Origin: Erysipelotrichaceae bacterium
GTDB taxonomy: Bacteria; Bacillota_I; Bacilli_A; Erysipelotrichales; Erysipelotrichaceae
Assembly: GCA_017539105.1 (NCBI GenBank)
Contig: JAFYHQ010000034.1
Location: forward strand, 1-33,449
Length of the DNA: 33,449 nt
Direction: 5' to 3'
Numbering within the stretch: position 1 is the stretch's first letter; the number at the start of each line of letters is the position of its first letter. Positions 7,901 through 15,513 of this stretch are shown one piece after another. Position numbers and translations under genes: made by a program. The notes below the pieces were generated by a model. The model saw nothing but the letters and a program-made list of their open reading frames with translations. It was not told the origin of the DNA and searched no databases.

Positions 7901-8267
7901 GCGCCCGTCTTCTTCGTTCTTTGGCAGAAACACCGGCAATGGTCAGGGCCAGTTCCACATTGGAAAGGATGCTCTGATGCGGAATCAGGTTGTAGGACTG
8001 AAACACGAAACCGACCGCATGGTTGCGGTAGCTGTCCCAGTCTCTGTCTTTATAATCTTTGGTGGAGACTCCGTTGATCACAAGATCGCCTTCGTCATAG
8101 CGATCCAGGCCTCCGATGATATTCAGCAATGTGGTCTTGCCTGATCCGGAAGGACCCAGGACAGCGACGAATTCATTGTCTCTCAGGTTCAAAGAAACCC
8201 GATCCAGAGCTTTCTGTACCAGTTCGCCTGTCTTATATGTTTTTGAGATTTCCTTCAGTATCAGCAT
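4911..8267 (-). CDS. ABC transporter: MacB-type ATPase and FtsX-like permease in one chain
   Basis: The 1118-residue protein starts with a complete ATPase (about 1-225): Walker A GPSGSGKTT, Q-loop FVFQSYNLIP, signature MSGGQMQR, Walker B ILLADEPTGALD and the H-loop VTHN. A linker leads to the first transmembrane helix (around 255-285, FAGSIGIIGIALIASLSTGF). A very large region of roughly 690 residues, rich in acid, serine and threonine, follows and should be extracytoplasmic. Three more helices close the protein (about 975-1110), with the FtsX mark ERTKEIGILRAMGASKRNV and PSKKAARQDPVVALRTE. MacB-type systems are usually mechanotransmitters for export, lipoprotein or peptide handling rather than importers; the substrate here is unknown. 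No Shine-Dalgarno; an extended -10 box 8 nt before the ATG suggests a leaderless mRNA. Convergent and abutting with the deacetylase. Confidence 0.92.
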   Translation of the reverse strand: MLILKEISKTYKTGELVQKALDRVSLNLRDNEFVAVLGPSGSGKTTLLNIIGGLDRYDEGDLVINGVSTKDYKDRDWDSYRNHAVGFVFQSYNLIPHQSILSNVELALTIAGVSAKERRRRALIALEEVGLKEQAHKKPNQMSGGQMQRVAIARALINDPDILLADEPTGALDSTTSLQVMELLKAVAKDRLVVMVTHNPELANAYATRIVKLKDGQIIADSDPYYPTQVTKKNYTKRKARMSFLTALSLSFNNLLTKKGRTILTAFAGSIGIIGIALIASLSTGFQNYIDKIQEDTLSSYPLTITSETADTTSAILAMVSDRENNKTEGDKVRERQYLTTMFSSIGTNDLKTFKHYLDTHPEEYRDSVTHINYSYSVYPTIYTIDAAERLSQLNPSTLMSTMYSSQGSSFMSALSMGNNTIFTEMNEDLDSYRDQYDVLAGRWPESYDEMIIVLSEPNSISDLLVYSLGLRDTNELRTIINNVMAGEDAGVKNQPKEYSYDELMAIDLRLIRPAEFYRYNVKYDVYEDMSADEGYMQDLYDRSLRLKIVGIVCLKEGNSSMALNPGVCYTKDLCRYIIDEASRSSIVKKQLADRQTDIFSGKRFDEENDEEEKLDFNDMVEINEEMLKDAFKINIEEDDLRFGNIDEKQMQKIVMDSAQTAADMIANTPDKTMLTGVFTLVNSSLLQQQTELYESAHLIEENQEEVEETATVTRLVLKEDDLKKASFSIDGKTYKQFAKTLLETNQQYLDQLEGVDIDTLMDMISMDRYDSLAQGVRSMYDEYYASIKEIAIDGQVTYSKDDNGNITYSGTSSLNSAVLLAQSLRNETALENTSGVISDLLNEFTVMMIASQIGTATAQMMEPMTDSLSKLQDLFTEDTIQFDTDKFAKAFRFSMDQDELQRLMETMMTGSQEKTAKGNLLSLGYQDLDDPTSISFYFKDFDSKEDFLSFLDSYNDKTDEDTQIRYTDITGILMNSVKTIVDVVTYVLIAFVSISLVVSSIMIAVITLISVMERTKEIGILRAMGASKRNVSSIFSAETFIIGLLSGTLGIGVTLLLLPIINKIIHELTGNYEVNAVLPAKGAIALIIIAVILTMIAGFIPSKKAARQDPVVALRTE

Positions 8268-8275
8268 CTATTCCA

Positions 8276-8284
8276 ATTATAACA
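8276..8284 (-). promoter_or_regulatory. Extended -10 promoter of the ABC transporter gene
   Basis: On the - strand TGTTATAAT (8284 to 8276) is a TGn-extended perfect -10 box. Eight nt separate it from the ATG at 8267, so the mRNA is predicted to be leaderless or nearly so. The -35 region (around 8299-8306) is weak, as is usual with extended -10 promoters. Confidence 0.7.
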
Positions 8285-8308
8285 AGCACCTTTTTCTTTC
8301 GATAAAGA

Positions 8309-8327
8309 AAAGCTCCCAGGGAGCTTT
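8309..8327. promoter_or_regulatory. Inverted repeat upstream of the ABC transporter promoter
   Basis: AAAGCTCC (8309-8316) and GGAGCTTT (8320-8327) form an 8-bp dyad with a 3-nt loop. It lies about 28 bp upstream of the -10 box, near the -35 position. On the - strand it is followed by TTTTCTTT, so it could be a terminator-like hairpin, but no upstream - gene needs one; an operator site is the alternative. Confidence 0.4.
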
Positions 8328-8471
8328 CTTACAGATAAGGGGGTCATTTATGTTTCTGTCATTTCTGACATCTTAATCATAGAAAACAGATGTATGAGAA
8401 ATATCATGGAATTATGGAAAATTATGTGTGATAAAACAAAGAGAATCATACTTTTTTATGAAAATATAAAT

Positions 8472-8477
8472 TATAAT
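8472..8477 (+). promoter_or_regulatory. -10 box of the papain-like protease gene
   Basis: A perfect TATAAT lies in a very AT-rich stretch (8455-8487), 35 nt before the ATG at 8513. The -35 region is weak (TACTTT at 8449). The rest of the 8268-8512 spacer holds the inverted repeat at 8309 and a small TGTCA/TGACA dyad at 8357-8370. Confidence 0.55.
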
Positions 8478-8512
8478 ATAAAATTAGACACGTATATCCG
8501 GAGGGATCAGAT

Positions 8513-11500
8513 ATGAAACGTCTATTCACGATATTAATGGCTGTTGTCCTGTTGTGCGCTTCTGTGCTTTCAGCAAGGATCGTAATGGCAGAAGATGACG
8601 GCATCGCTGAATCATCTGAAGTGATTCAGGAAACAATGGAAGAACCTGAGGAGCAGGAACCTCAATCGGAAGAAGAAAGCGGAAACGACGACGGTTTCGT
8701 TACGCCGCCGCTGACTTTCCATGCGACAAAGCTGGATAAGGAGCCTTTGAAGCATCAGAAAGAATCCGATTCGATTCAGGATTCGATTCCTGCGAGCTAC
8801 TCATTAAAAGATCTGGGAATGGTCACCAGTGTCAAGAATCAGAATCCTTATGGAACCTGCTGGTCTTTTGCGGCATTGGGTTCGGCGGAAAGCGGCGTAT
8901 TGAAGAAATACGGCAGGACGCTGGATCTTGCGGAACTGCAGGTGGCATATTATACCTGGAGCAGCTATCAGCTGGAAGATCCGATGAACCTGATCAAGAA
9001 CGACGGCAACAAGATGACGCCGAGAAGCGATGTGCTTGATGCGGGAGGATGGGATCTGACTGCTATCTTTTCGATCGCCAGCGGGGTCGGTCTGTCCGAT
9101 GAATCGGTTTATCCGTATTCCCAGGCGGAAACGTATATCGCTGGAAACGGAACGGAACCTTGCTACAGCACGAAATACAGGCTGAGATCTGCCAGATGGC
9201 TGTCGATGGAAGAGACCGATCTGGTCAAGCGTTGTCTGATGAACAACGGCGCCATGGCAGTATCTTATTTCCATGATGACAAATGGTTCAATTCATCGAC
9301 CGGTGCTTACTATCAGAACAGTTATGAATCCAATTACGGAAACCATGCGGTAACGCTGGTTGGCTGGAACGACAATTATAGCAAGGATAATTTCAAAAGC
9401 TCCAAGAGACCATCCGGCGACGGCGCCTGGCTGATCAAGAACAGCTGGGGCCGAGGTTGGGGAAACAACGGTTATTTCTGGATTTCTTATTACGATACGA
9501 GTATCGTTGATGCATTGGCTGTTTTCTATGAAGTGGAAATCGATGATTCCTTTGATGCGAACAGTTCCCATCTGTATCAGTATGACGGAAGCAGCCAGGA
9601 TTATTCTTTCGTGGAATTCTCATCGACCGGTTATGTGTCGAATATCTATACGGTTGCCAATACGGCAGAACAGCTGAAAGATGTCGCTTTCTGCGTCGAC
9701 GGTTCCCAGCTGAACTATACGATTTCCATCTATACGGGTGTCACAAATGGCAAGCCGACTTCCGGAACGCTTGCCTGCACACAGACGGGTTATATCGAAG
9801 ATGGAGGATATTATCTGGTTCCTTTGAACAGCAAGGTCATTCTGACGAAAGGAGAAAAGTATTCAATCGTCGTGAAACTGTCAGGAAGCGGAACGTTCCT
9901 GGCACTGACCGACAAATCGCAGACATACAGCTACAATGACGGATCGACTTACCGTTTCTATAACAATACCAGCAACGATCTGAGCTATTCCAGCAATAAT
10001 GGCAACTCCTGGAGCAGCCTGACTTCTTCCGGACAGACAGCCAGGATCAAGGCAGTCACGGTCGATGTGGAAACGGAAAGCAGCGCTTATGCGATCCTGA
10101 AAGATGACGGAGATATGATCTTCTTCAGAAGCATATCGGATTATACGAATGGAGAACGTTACACGGTAACGATCAACGGAACTTCTCATACGGGTATCGT
10201 TTATACGGATATTGAAACGATGGAAACCCCTGTTTCCATGTCCGATGTCCCATGGAACGACAAGAGAGATTCCATCAAGACCGTCAAGGTCGCAACAGGA
10301 CAGACGATCGCGCCTGAAACGATGCTGTACTGGTTCACGAGCCTGTCCAAGATGACTTCGTTCGATGGAACGGGATTCGATACTTCGAACGTTACGGATA
10401 TGCAAAGCATGTTCGATGGTTGTTCATCTCTGAAGACGCTTGATGTCAGTGCGTTCGATACTTCGAATGTCACTTCGATGGCGGATATGTTCAGAGGATG
10501 CAGATCCCTGACTTCGCTTGATCTGAGCAGTTTCAGAACCTCAAACGTTACCGATATGGCAAGAATGTTCTGGGGTCTCAGTTCTTTGCATACCCTGAAT
10601 CTGAGCAATTTCAGTACCGCCAAGGTCACCAGCATGTATAAGATGTTCTATGAGAACACGTCTCTTACTTCTTTGAATATCAGCGGTTTCAGCACTGCAA
10701 GAGTCGAGGATATGCGGCATATGTTCGATTCCTGTCCTGCGCTTTGCAGTGTAAAACTCGGCGCGCTGTTCAGAAGATGGTTCGATGATGCCAAACTGAC
10801 GGCAGGCACCTGGAACAATGCCCAGAAGGGACTGTCCAAGACGGAAACGGAACTGTATGAACAGTATCCTTCAAATGCGACAGCATGGTCAGGTACGTGG
10901 GTCAGATTCTCGATCAGTCCGCTGAGTCATCTGAAAGCCGGCAATACCTATCAGCTTACGGTCAACGATAGTTCATATGACATCGATTGGAGCACTTCCG
11001 ATCCTTCGATCGCTACCATAAGCGATACGGGAATCCTCAAGGGCATCAAGGCAGGCATTGTGACGGTCACTGCGACGGAACAGGAAACGGGCTATAGCGA
11101 TTCCATCCAGGTCAGGATCCTCTTCACCGATGTCGCAGAAAGCAACAAGTACTTCTATGAACCGGTTTACTGGGCATTCGATAATGGTATTACTACAGGT
11201 ACAAGCGGTACCAAGTTCTCACCAAACGACAACTGTACCAGGGGACAGGTAGTCACCTTACTGTGGAGAGCCGTAGGCTGTCCTGAACCGGAAGGAGACA
11301 ATCCTTTCAGTGATGTGACAGAAGACAAGTTCTTCTACAAGGCCGTACTGTGGGCCTACGAGAACGGCATAACAACAGGCACGTCCTCTACCACCTTCTC
11401 TCCGAATGCCAAATGCAAGAGGGAGCAGTTCGTGTCGTTCCTGTACAGGGCTGCCGCTTACGCAAACGGAGGATACGCTCCGGACTATGTGCCGGTCGAA

Positions 11501-11668
11501 ATGAATTTCGCGGATGTGTCTGAAGGCAAATACTACTATGAGCCGATCAACTGGGCACTGTCCACGGGTATCACTTCCGGTGTATCTTCCAGCCATTTCG
11601 GTGTTGGAGACAACTGCGTGCGTTCCATGGTCGTGACCTTCCTGAAGCGTTACGACGACGCATATTAA
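8513..11668 (+). CDS. Secreted papain-like (C1) protease with BspA repeats and SLH anchor
   Basis: The 1051-residue protein starts with a signal peptide (1 to about 27, ending VMA) and a glutamate-rich linker. The peptidase domain spans about 94-345: Q110 and C116 in NQNPYGTCWSFA, H278 in NHAVTLVGW and N310 in IKNSWGRGWG are the papain oxyanion, nucleophile, histidine and asparagine. There is no clear separate propeptide. Residues about 346-525 resemble the lectin-like domain that often follows such bacterial C1 peptidases. A header module (about 528-620), five DUF285/BspA repeats of 26 residues (about 622-751), a tail ending WSGTW, a BIG2-like Ig domain (about 803-873) and three SLH repeats (about 876-1051) follow. 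A strong Shine-Dalgarno GGAGGG precedes the ATG. Likely a wall-attached protease with a binding stalk; substrate unknown. Confidence 0.93.
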   Translation: MKRLFTILMAVVLLCASVLSARIVMAEDDGIAESSEVIQETMEEPEEQEPQSEEESGNDDGFVTPPLTFHATKLDKEPLKHQKESDSIQDSIPASYSLKDLGMVTSVKNQNPYGTCWSFAALGSAESGVLKKYGRTLDLAELQVAYYTWSSYQLEDPMNLIKNDGNKMTPRSDVLDAGGWDLTAIFSIASGVGLSDESVYPYSQAETYIAGNGTEPCYSTKYRLRSARWLSMEETDLVKRCLMNNGAMAVSYFHDDKWFNSSTGAYYQNSYESNYGNHAVTLVGWNDNYSKDNFKSSKRPSGDGAWLIKNSWGRGWGNNGYFWISYYDTSIVDALAVFYEVEIDDSFDANSSHLYQYDGSSQDYSFVEFSSTGYVSNIYTVANTAEQLKDVAFCVDGSQLNYTISIYTGVTNGKPTSGTLACTQTGYIEDGGYYLVPLNSKVILTKGEKYSIVVKLSGSGTFLALTDKSQTYSYNDGSTYRFYNNTSNDLSYSSNNGNSWSSLTSSGQTARIKAVTVDVETESSAYAILKDDGDMIFFRSISDYTNGERYTVTINGTSHTGIVYTDIETMETPVSMSDVPWNDKRDSIKTVKVATGQTIAPETMLYWFTSLSKMTSFDGTGFDTSNVTDMQSMFDGCSSLKTLDVSAFDTSNVTSMADMFRGCRSLTSLDLSSFRTSNVTDMARMFWGLSSLHTLNLSNFSTAKVTSMYKMFYENTSLTSLNISGFSTARVEDMRHMFDSCPALCSVKLGALFRRWFDDAKLTAGTWNNAQKGLSKTETELYEQYPSNATAWSGTWVRFSISPLSHLKAGNTYQLTVNDSSYDIDWSTSDPSIATISDTGILKGIKAGIVTVTATEQETGYSDSIQVRILFTDVAESNKYFYEPVYWAFDNGITTGTSGTKFSPNDNCTRGQVVTLLWRAVGCPEPEGDNPFSDVTEDKFFYKAVLWAYENGITTGTSSTTFSPNAKCKREQFVSFLYRAAAYANGGYAPDYVPVEMNFADVSEGKYYYEPINWALSTGITSGVSSSHFGVGDNCVRSMVVTFLKRYDDAY
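10376..10765 (+). repeat. Five tandem 78-nt DUF285 (BspA-like) repeats
   Basis: Units start at 10376, 10454, 10532, 10610 and 10688. Each encodes 26 residues of the form F-D-T-S-N-V-T-x-M-x-x-M-F-x-G-C-x-S-L-x-x-L-D-L-S. The first two begin with almost identical DNA (TTCGATACTTCGAA). These are protein-coding repeats inside the C1 protease gene. Confidence 0.9.
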
Positions 11669-11690
11669 TCATTTAATTGTGAAACAACTC

Positions 11691-11715
11691 AAAGGCCGTC
11701 TATGACGGTCTTTTT
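11691..11715 (+). terminator. Rho-independent terminator of the C1 protease gene
   Basis: AAAGGCCGTC (11691-11700) pairs with GACGGTCTTT (11704-11713) with one G-T wobble and a 3-nt loop, and ends in five T. It lies 23 nt after the stop codon. Confidence 0.85.
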
Positions 11716-11813
11716 GTATTTCAGCTATATATAAATGGAAAAGATTCATTTATACTTGAATTGGAAAAACATCCTAGTTTGGAATATTGGCACTGATTAT
11801 GGGAGGGTCGATC

Positions 11814-11930
11814 ATGAAATCATTAAAGAAGTATGTTCGAATAAGAGATATAAACGGTTATCCGGATATCATTCCTTGTCTGCCAGATTCTCTTCATAGA
11901 TCAGATAATCATAAATGCCTTCCGCACTGA
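11814..11930 (+). pseudogene. Short frame with strong ribosome site, possible gene-start remnant
   Basis: A strong Shine-Dalgarno (GGGAGGG, 11801-11807) precedes an ATG at 11814 that opens 38 codons (MKSLKKYVRIRDINGYPDI...). The frame runs about 60 nt into the 3' end of the convergent phosphoglycerol transferase gene, where the residues no longer look like a natural protein. It has no recognised family. It may be the 5' end of a lost gene cut by a deletion, or a real small protein. A weak promoter-like TTGGAA...AATATT lies at 11761-11789. Confidence 0.3.
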
Positions 11931-13719
11931 AATAGAAACGTACGGTAATATCATTCATCTTTGAAGAAGGAAGATCCGTTGTGGCTTTTACAGCGAACAC
12001 GTTCGGATTGTTTTCATAGGTAACGACCTTCATTTTATACCTGTAGACTTCCTGGGTTTCGTTGTCAACCACTTCCAGATCTGCGCGTTTCAGGTTATTG
12101 AAATTGATGCTTCTCAATTTGGACAGCTGTACTACGATCTTATCGTTTTTATTGGTCTTTACATCCAGCACTGCGGTTGTCTTTAGAATATCCAGGTCTT
12201 CTTCGGTCAGAGTGATCTGGCTGATGCTTTGCATGAAAGGCGAAGGCTTTTCCAGAGCTTTTGTGCATTCTTCCAAGCCGTATGTCTCCAGCAGTGTCTT
12301 TTCTTTCGAATACAGATTTACGCCCAGACCGAGACGGTCTCCTTCAATTTCAACGCCCATTGCCGCCAGAGTCGTAGGGAACAGATCCATGGTCGAATAG
12401 TAGCGTGCTTCATTCGTTTCCGGTTCTGCCGCTCCGTTGATCACAACGAAATAGGCTTTTCTTTCATACTGTTCATCCACACGATTGCAGAAATTGCCAT
12501 CCATCGTAAGATGATCGCCTGACAGGATGATCGTTGTATTCTCATAAAAATCTTGCGATTTGATCCAATCCAGAAGTTCCGCGATCTGTCTCGAGCAGCA
12601 TGCATAGACGTTCGCATACTGATCGTCACCGTATTCGTCGCCGCACAAGCGGCAGATATACCCATCAGGGAAATGCGTGTCGACATTCAGGAGCGTGAGA
12701 TTGAAAGGCTGCCCGGCTGCCGAGAGAGATAGCAGTTCTTCTTTTGTATATTCGTAAAGCTTTTCATCTTCAAAGCCCCACCATACTTTATAGTCTTCCG
12801 GGATCTTTCCTTCGCTGATCGCCCATGGATAATCCAGGATCGTGTAATCGCCATGATCGCGATAATAGACGTCTCTTCCTCCGAATTGCGCATCGGAACC
12901 CAGAAGCAGTTCCTGCTTGTATCCTGCATCTTCCAGAATGTCGCCAAGGGTGGAAAGATTCGGGAAAAAGCTGTCTTTTCCTTGCATGCCATTTCCGCCG
13001 ATCGCCAGCTGCAAAGGAAGACCGGAGGATTGAGCAAACATGGCTCCCATGGTCCAGTTTGAACCGGGAAGCGGGATGCTTCCGTTCAAGGAGTCGCTGT
13101 CGCCGGAAAAATCCTCATTCTCGATTGCGATCTGCTGCAGTTCCGGAATGCATCCGGTTTCAAAACCGCCACCGCTGTCGATATCGCCAAAAGTGATTTC
13201 TGCGGATTCCAGATAGATGAAGATCAGATTCCTTTTTGTTTCAGGAAACGTCAGCGCGACTTCCGCGGGATCGGCATAGTGTTCCGCGATAAAATCCTCG
13301 CTGCCATCGTCGCTGACCGTCAGGGATGCATACAGATAGCGGAACAATCCCGTTTTTCTTTCTACGCGATAGCAGGAGAACAGCATAAGAGCCAGTCCTG
13401 CGATCAGGTAGAAGGTATAAAGATATTTCAGCAATGGCTGGTGACGGCGGCGAACGAAAAGCAGGATCGCCAGAAAGGCAGCCATAACAAGAATTCCCGG
13501 AATCACATAATGCAGCACGGCTGTTTTGACCATCTTGCTGCTGGTTCCAACCAGTGAAACTTTTAAATGAAACAGCAATTCATCGGCAGAGAGTTCCGCC
13601 CAGGTTCTGAACAGCCATTTCTGTAAGCCAAATATGATGACACTGAGAAACAACGTTGCTACCGCAAAGATGCCATACAGTTTTTTCGCCACAAGTCTCA
13701 TGACAATAATATAACTCAT
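11869..13719 (-). CDS. OpgB/LtaS-like phosphoglycerol transferase (sulfatase fold)
   Basis: A 616-residue membrane protein. Three or four hydrophobic segments lie in residues 1-115, then an extracellular sulfatase-fold domain (about 160-500). YLESAEITFGD holds the first metal glutamate, SNWTMGAMFAQSSGLPL the presumed catalytic threonine, NVDTHFPDGYICRLC is close to the E. coli OpgB/MdoB form, and LSGDHLTMDG carries later metal ligands. Family members move phosphoglycerol from phosphatidylglycerol to teichoic acid chains or glucans. A C-terminal beta-rich extension (about 520-616) has no match I recognise. The start is uncertain: ATG 13719 and ATG 13701 (MRLVAKK...) both lack a Shine-Dalgarno. 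It is divergent from the glycosyltransferase gene and sits in the surface-protein island, which suggests a role in wall-polymer modification. Confidence 0.85.
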   Translation of the reverse strand: MSYIIVMRLVAKKLYGIFAVATLFLSVIIFGLQKWLFRTWAELSADELLFHLKVSLVGTSSKMVKTAVLHYVIPGILVMAAFLAILLFVRRRHQPLLKYLYTFYLIAGLALMLFSCYRVERKTGLFRYLYASLTVSDDGSEDFIAEHYADPAEVALTFPETKRNLIFIYLESAEITFGDIDSGGGFETGCIPELQQIAIENEDFSGDSDSLNGSIPLPGSNWTMGAMFAQSSGLPLQLAIGGNGMQGKDSFFPNLSTLGDILEDAGYKQELLLGSDAQFGGRDVYYRDHGDYTILDYPWAISEGKIPEDYKVWWGFEDEKLYEYTKEELLSLSAAGQPFNLTLLNVDTHFPDGYICRLCGDEYGDDQYANVYACCSRQIAELLDWIKSQDFYENTTIILSGDHLTMDGNFCNRVDEQYERKAYFVVINGAAEPETNEARYYSTMDLFPTTLAAMGVEIEGDRLGLGVNLYSKEKTLLETYGLEECTKALEKPSPFMQSISQITLTEEDLDILKTTAVLDVKTNKNDKIVVQLSKLRSINFNNLKRADLEVVDNETQEVYRYKMKVVTYENNPNVFAVKATTDLPSSKMNDITVRFYFSAEGIYDYLIYEENLADKE

Positions 13720-13800
13720 AAGAACTAAAAATAATATATTTGAACCGCTTTATAAAAGGGCACAGCCATTCGTTTCCATCATTCTCTTTTGTTTCTGTTA

Positions 13801-13809
13801 TGATATATT
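13801..13809 (+). promoter_or_regulatory. Extended -10 promoter of the glycosyltransferase gene
   Basis: TGATATATT (13801-13809) is a TGn-extended -10 box; an overlapping TATGAT (13799-13804) is an alternative. No good -35 box is seen. The 13720-13857 spacer is the divergent control region for this gene and the phosphoglycerol transferase. Confidence 0.5.
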
Positions 13810-13857
13810 TGAAAACTAGATTTCATCAGGACAAGTCTGAAAACAGAGGAAATGCAG

Positions 13858-15468
13858 ATGCGTGATCAACATTCAAAACTTTCTTATCATAAATCGATCG
13901 GAAATCTCATTCTGATCCTGATCTTATGTTTGCAGCTGGCAAACATCGTTTTTTGGGTGGATCGGAAAGAGGCTTATTTTGGCGATGAACTCTACTCTTA
14001 TGAATTCGTCTGTCAGACGGGATATCCCTCGGTCAATGCGGATCGTCCGGAGGGTTCCTATCTGAACCGCTGGCATGATTCTTCTTATTTCCAGGATTAT
14101 TTTACGGTCAGCGAGGAAGAGAAGTTCGATCTGAAAGGAACCTATCGCAGCATCAAGAAGGATGTACATCCGCCGATCTATTATCTGCTTCTGCATATCG
14201 CGTGCTCGCTGAATGTCGATGTCTTTTCGAAATGGAACGGGATCGGACTGAATATCGTGTTTTTTGTCATCACGGTTTATGTGCTGTACAGGATGGCGCA
14301 GGAGCTGACAGAGAACCGGATCGTTCCGTATGTGGCGATCGGTCTGTATGGTTTCAGCGTTGCGGCAGTCAGTACGGCCGTCTTTATCAGGATGTATATG
14401 GTCCTGACCTGTGCTACGGTACTGTTCTGTTACCTGCATGTCCGCTGGTATCGCAATGATTTCCATGAGAAGGATCAGAAGAAACGTCTCATGTCTTATT
14501 TCCTGTTTCTGCTTTGTCTTGTCTTCGGTTTTCTGACCCAGTATTATTTCGTGATCTTCGCGTTTTTTGTCGCGGCATTCTGGGGTCTGTATCTCTTTTT
14601 CACAAAAAAGTATCGGATCATGATCGGATATCTGGGAATGATGCTTCTGGGTCTGGCGGTAAGTTACGGACTGTGGCCAAGCATGTATAAGCATATTTTT
14701 CAGGGCTACCGGGGGAAGGAAGCGTTCGCGAATTTCCAGGGCGACAGTTCTCATGTCCTGGATTGTGTCAAGGTCATCAATGGAGAACTGTTTGCGGGAC
14801 AGAATATCCTGATCCTGGCACTGGTTGCTGCGGTGATCGCTTTGATCGCATTCGATCGGAAACGGATGGATCGGAATGGCGGAATTTTCAGAAAACCGGA
14901 TTATGCGATCGCTTTTATGGCTGTTGCCTGCATCGGGGATCTGCTTATCGTATCGAAAGTGGCTCCGTATCAGAAAGACAGATATTATTTCAATATCGTA
15001 CCATTGATCCTGCTGATCATCGTTCTTCTGATCGGCAAGATCTCGAAGAATCAGAAGAGTTATGTGCGTATGGCAGCAATGGTCCTGCTGACAGGACTTG
15101 TGTTTGGCAGCTATGCGACGAATACGGTGCAGTATCTGTATCCGGAATATAAAGAAAGCGTCAGGATGTCCGAGGAAATGGCGGAGATTCCTGTCGTTCT
15201 GCTGACGAATAAGAATGCCAGATATACTTCCAACTGCGCGTGCTACTATTTCCTGAATGGACAGATCGTATATCCGATCGATCAGGAAGGGATTGGAACG
15301 ATCCAAGCCGCTTTCGATGAGATCGGCTATCACGGGAAAGCCGTCGTATATATCGATAATACGCTGGATGCCGATGCGATGCTGGAAGAGATACGGAACG
15401 GATCGTCCTGGTCGTCGGCGACGTTCCTGTATGATGTGGAACGCTGCAAGGCATTCCTGCTGGAGTGA
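13858..15468 (+). CDS. GT-C type membrane glycosyltransferase (PMT/GT39-like)
   Basis: I choose ATG 13858 (536 residues) over ATG 13852 because AGAGGA (13845-13850) is 7 nt before it but only 1 nt before the earlier ATG. About ten or eleven hydrophobic segments fill the protein. The first outer loop carries YFGDELYSY, the acidic D-E motif expected at the GT-C active site, and DVHPPIYYLLLH matches the HPPxYY segment of PMT/ArnT-like glycosyltransferases. The C-terminal 90 residues are soluble and predicted outside. GT-C enzymes transfer sugars from lipid-phosphate donors to proteins, lipids or wall polymers on the outer face; the acceptor is unknown. The CHAP/SLH gene follows after 45 nt on the same strand with no visible promoter, so the two may form an operon. 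Decoration of surface proteins or of the SLH ligand is an inference. Confidence 0.82.
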   Translation: MRDQHSKLSYHKSIGNLILILILCLQLANIVFWVDRKEAYFGDELYSYEFVCQTGYPSVNADRPEGSYLNRWHDSSYFQDYFTVSEEEKFDLKGTYRSIKKDVHPPIYYLLLHIACSLNVDVFSKWNGIGLNIVFFVITVYVLYRMAQELTENRIVPYVAIGLYGFSVAAVSTAVFIRMYMVLTCATVLFCYLHVRWYRNDFHEKDQKKRLMSYFLFLLCLVFGFLTQYYFVIFAFFVAAFWGLYLFFTKKYRIMIGYLGMMLLGLAVSYGLWPSMYKHIFQGYRGKEAFANFQGDSSHVLDCVKVINGELFAGQNILILALVAAVIALIAFDRKRMDRNGGIFRKPDYAIAFMAVACIGDLLIVSKVAPYQKDRYYFNIVPLILLIIVLLIGKISKNQKSYVRMAAMVLLTGLVFGSYATNTVQYLYPEYKESVRMSEEMAEIPVVLLTNKNARYTSNCACYYFLNGQIVYPIDQEGIGTIQAAFDEIGYHGKAVVYIDNTLDADAMLEEIRNGSSWSSATFLYDVERCKAFLLE

Positions 15469-15513
15469 TTACGATTCAAGATAGAAAGATCGATAAGGGA
15501 AGGACATCACAAG

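Noticed and set aside
8357-8370. Dyad TGTCA-N4-TGACA in the spacer before the C1 protease gene
   Set aside because: Five base pairs in a 245-nt AT-rich spacer is likely chance; not near the promoter.
10376-10765. Regular 78-nt repeats that might suggest a repeat-spacer array
   Set aside because: The repeats are continuous, in frame, imperfect and encode DUF285 units; no CRISPR.
13924-15333. Long open frame on the - strand (469 codons) opposite the glycosyltransferase gene
   Set aside because: It is antisense to a clear membrane glycosyltransferase, has no ribosome site, and its residues (many H, R, I, Q, D) are typical of a reverse-strand shadow.
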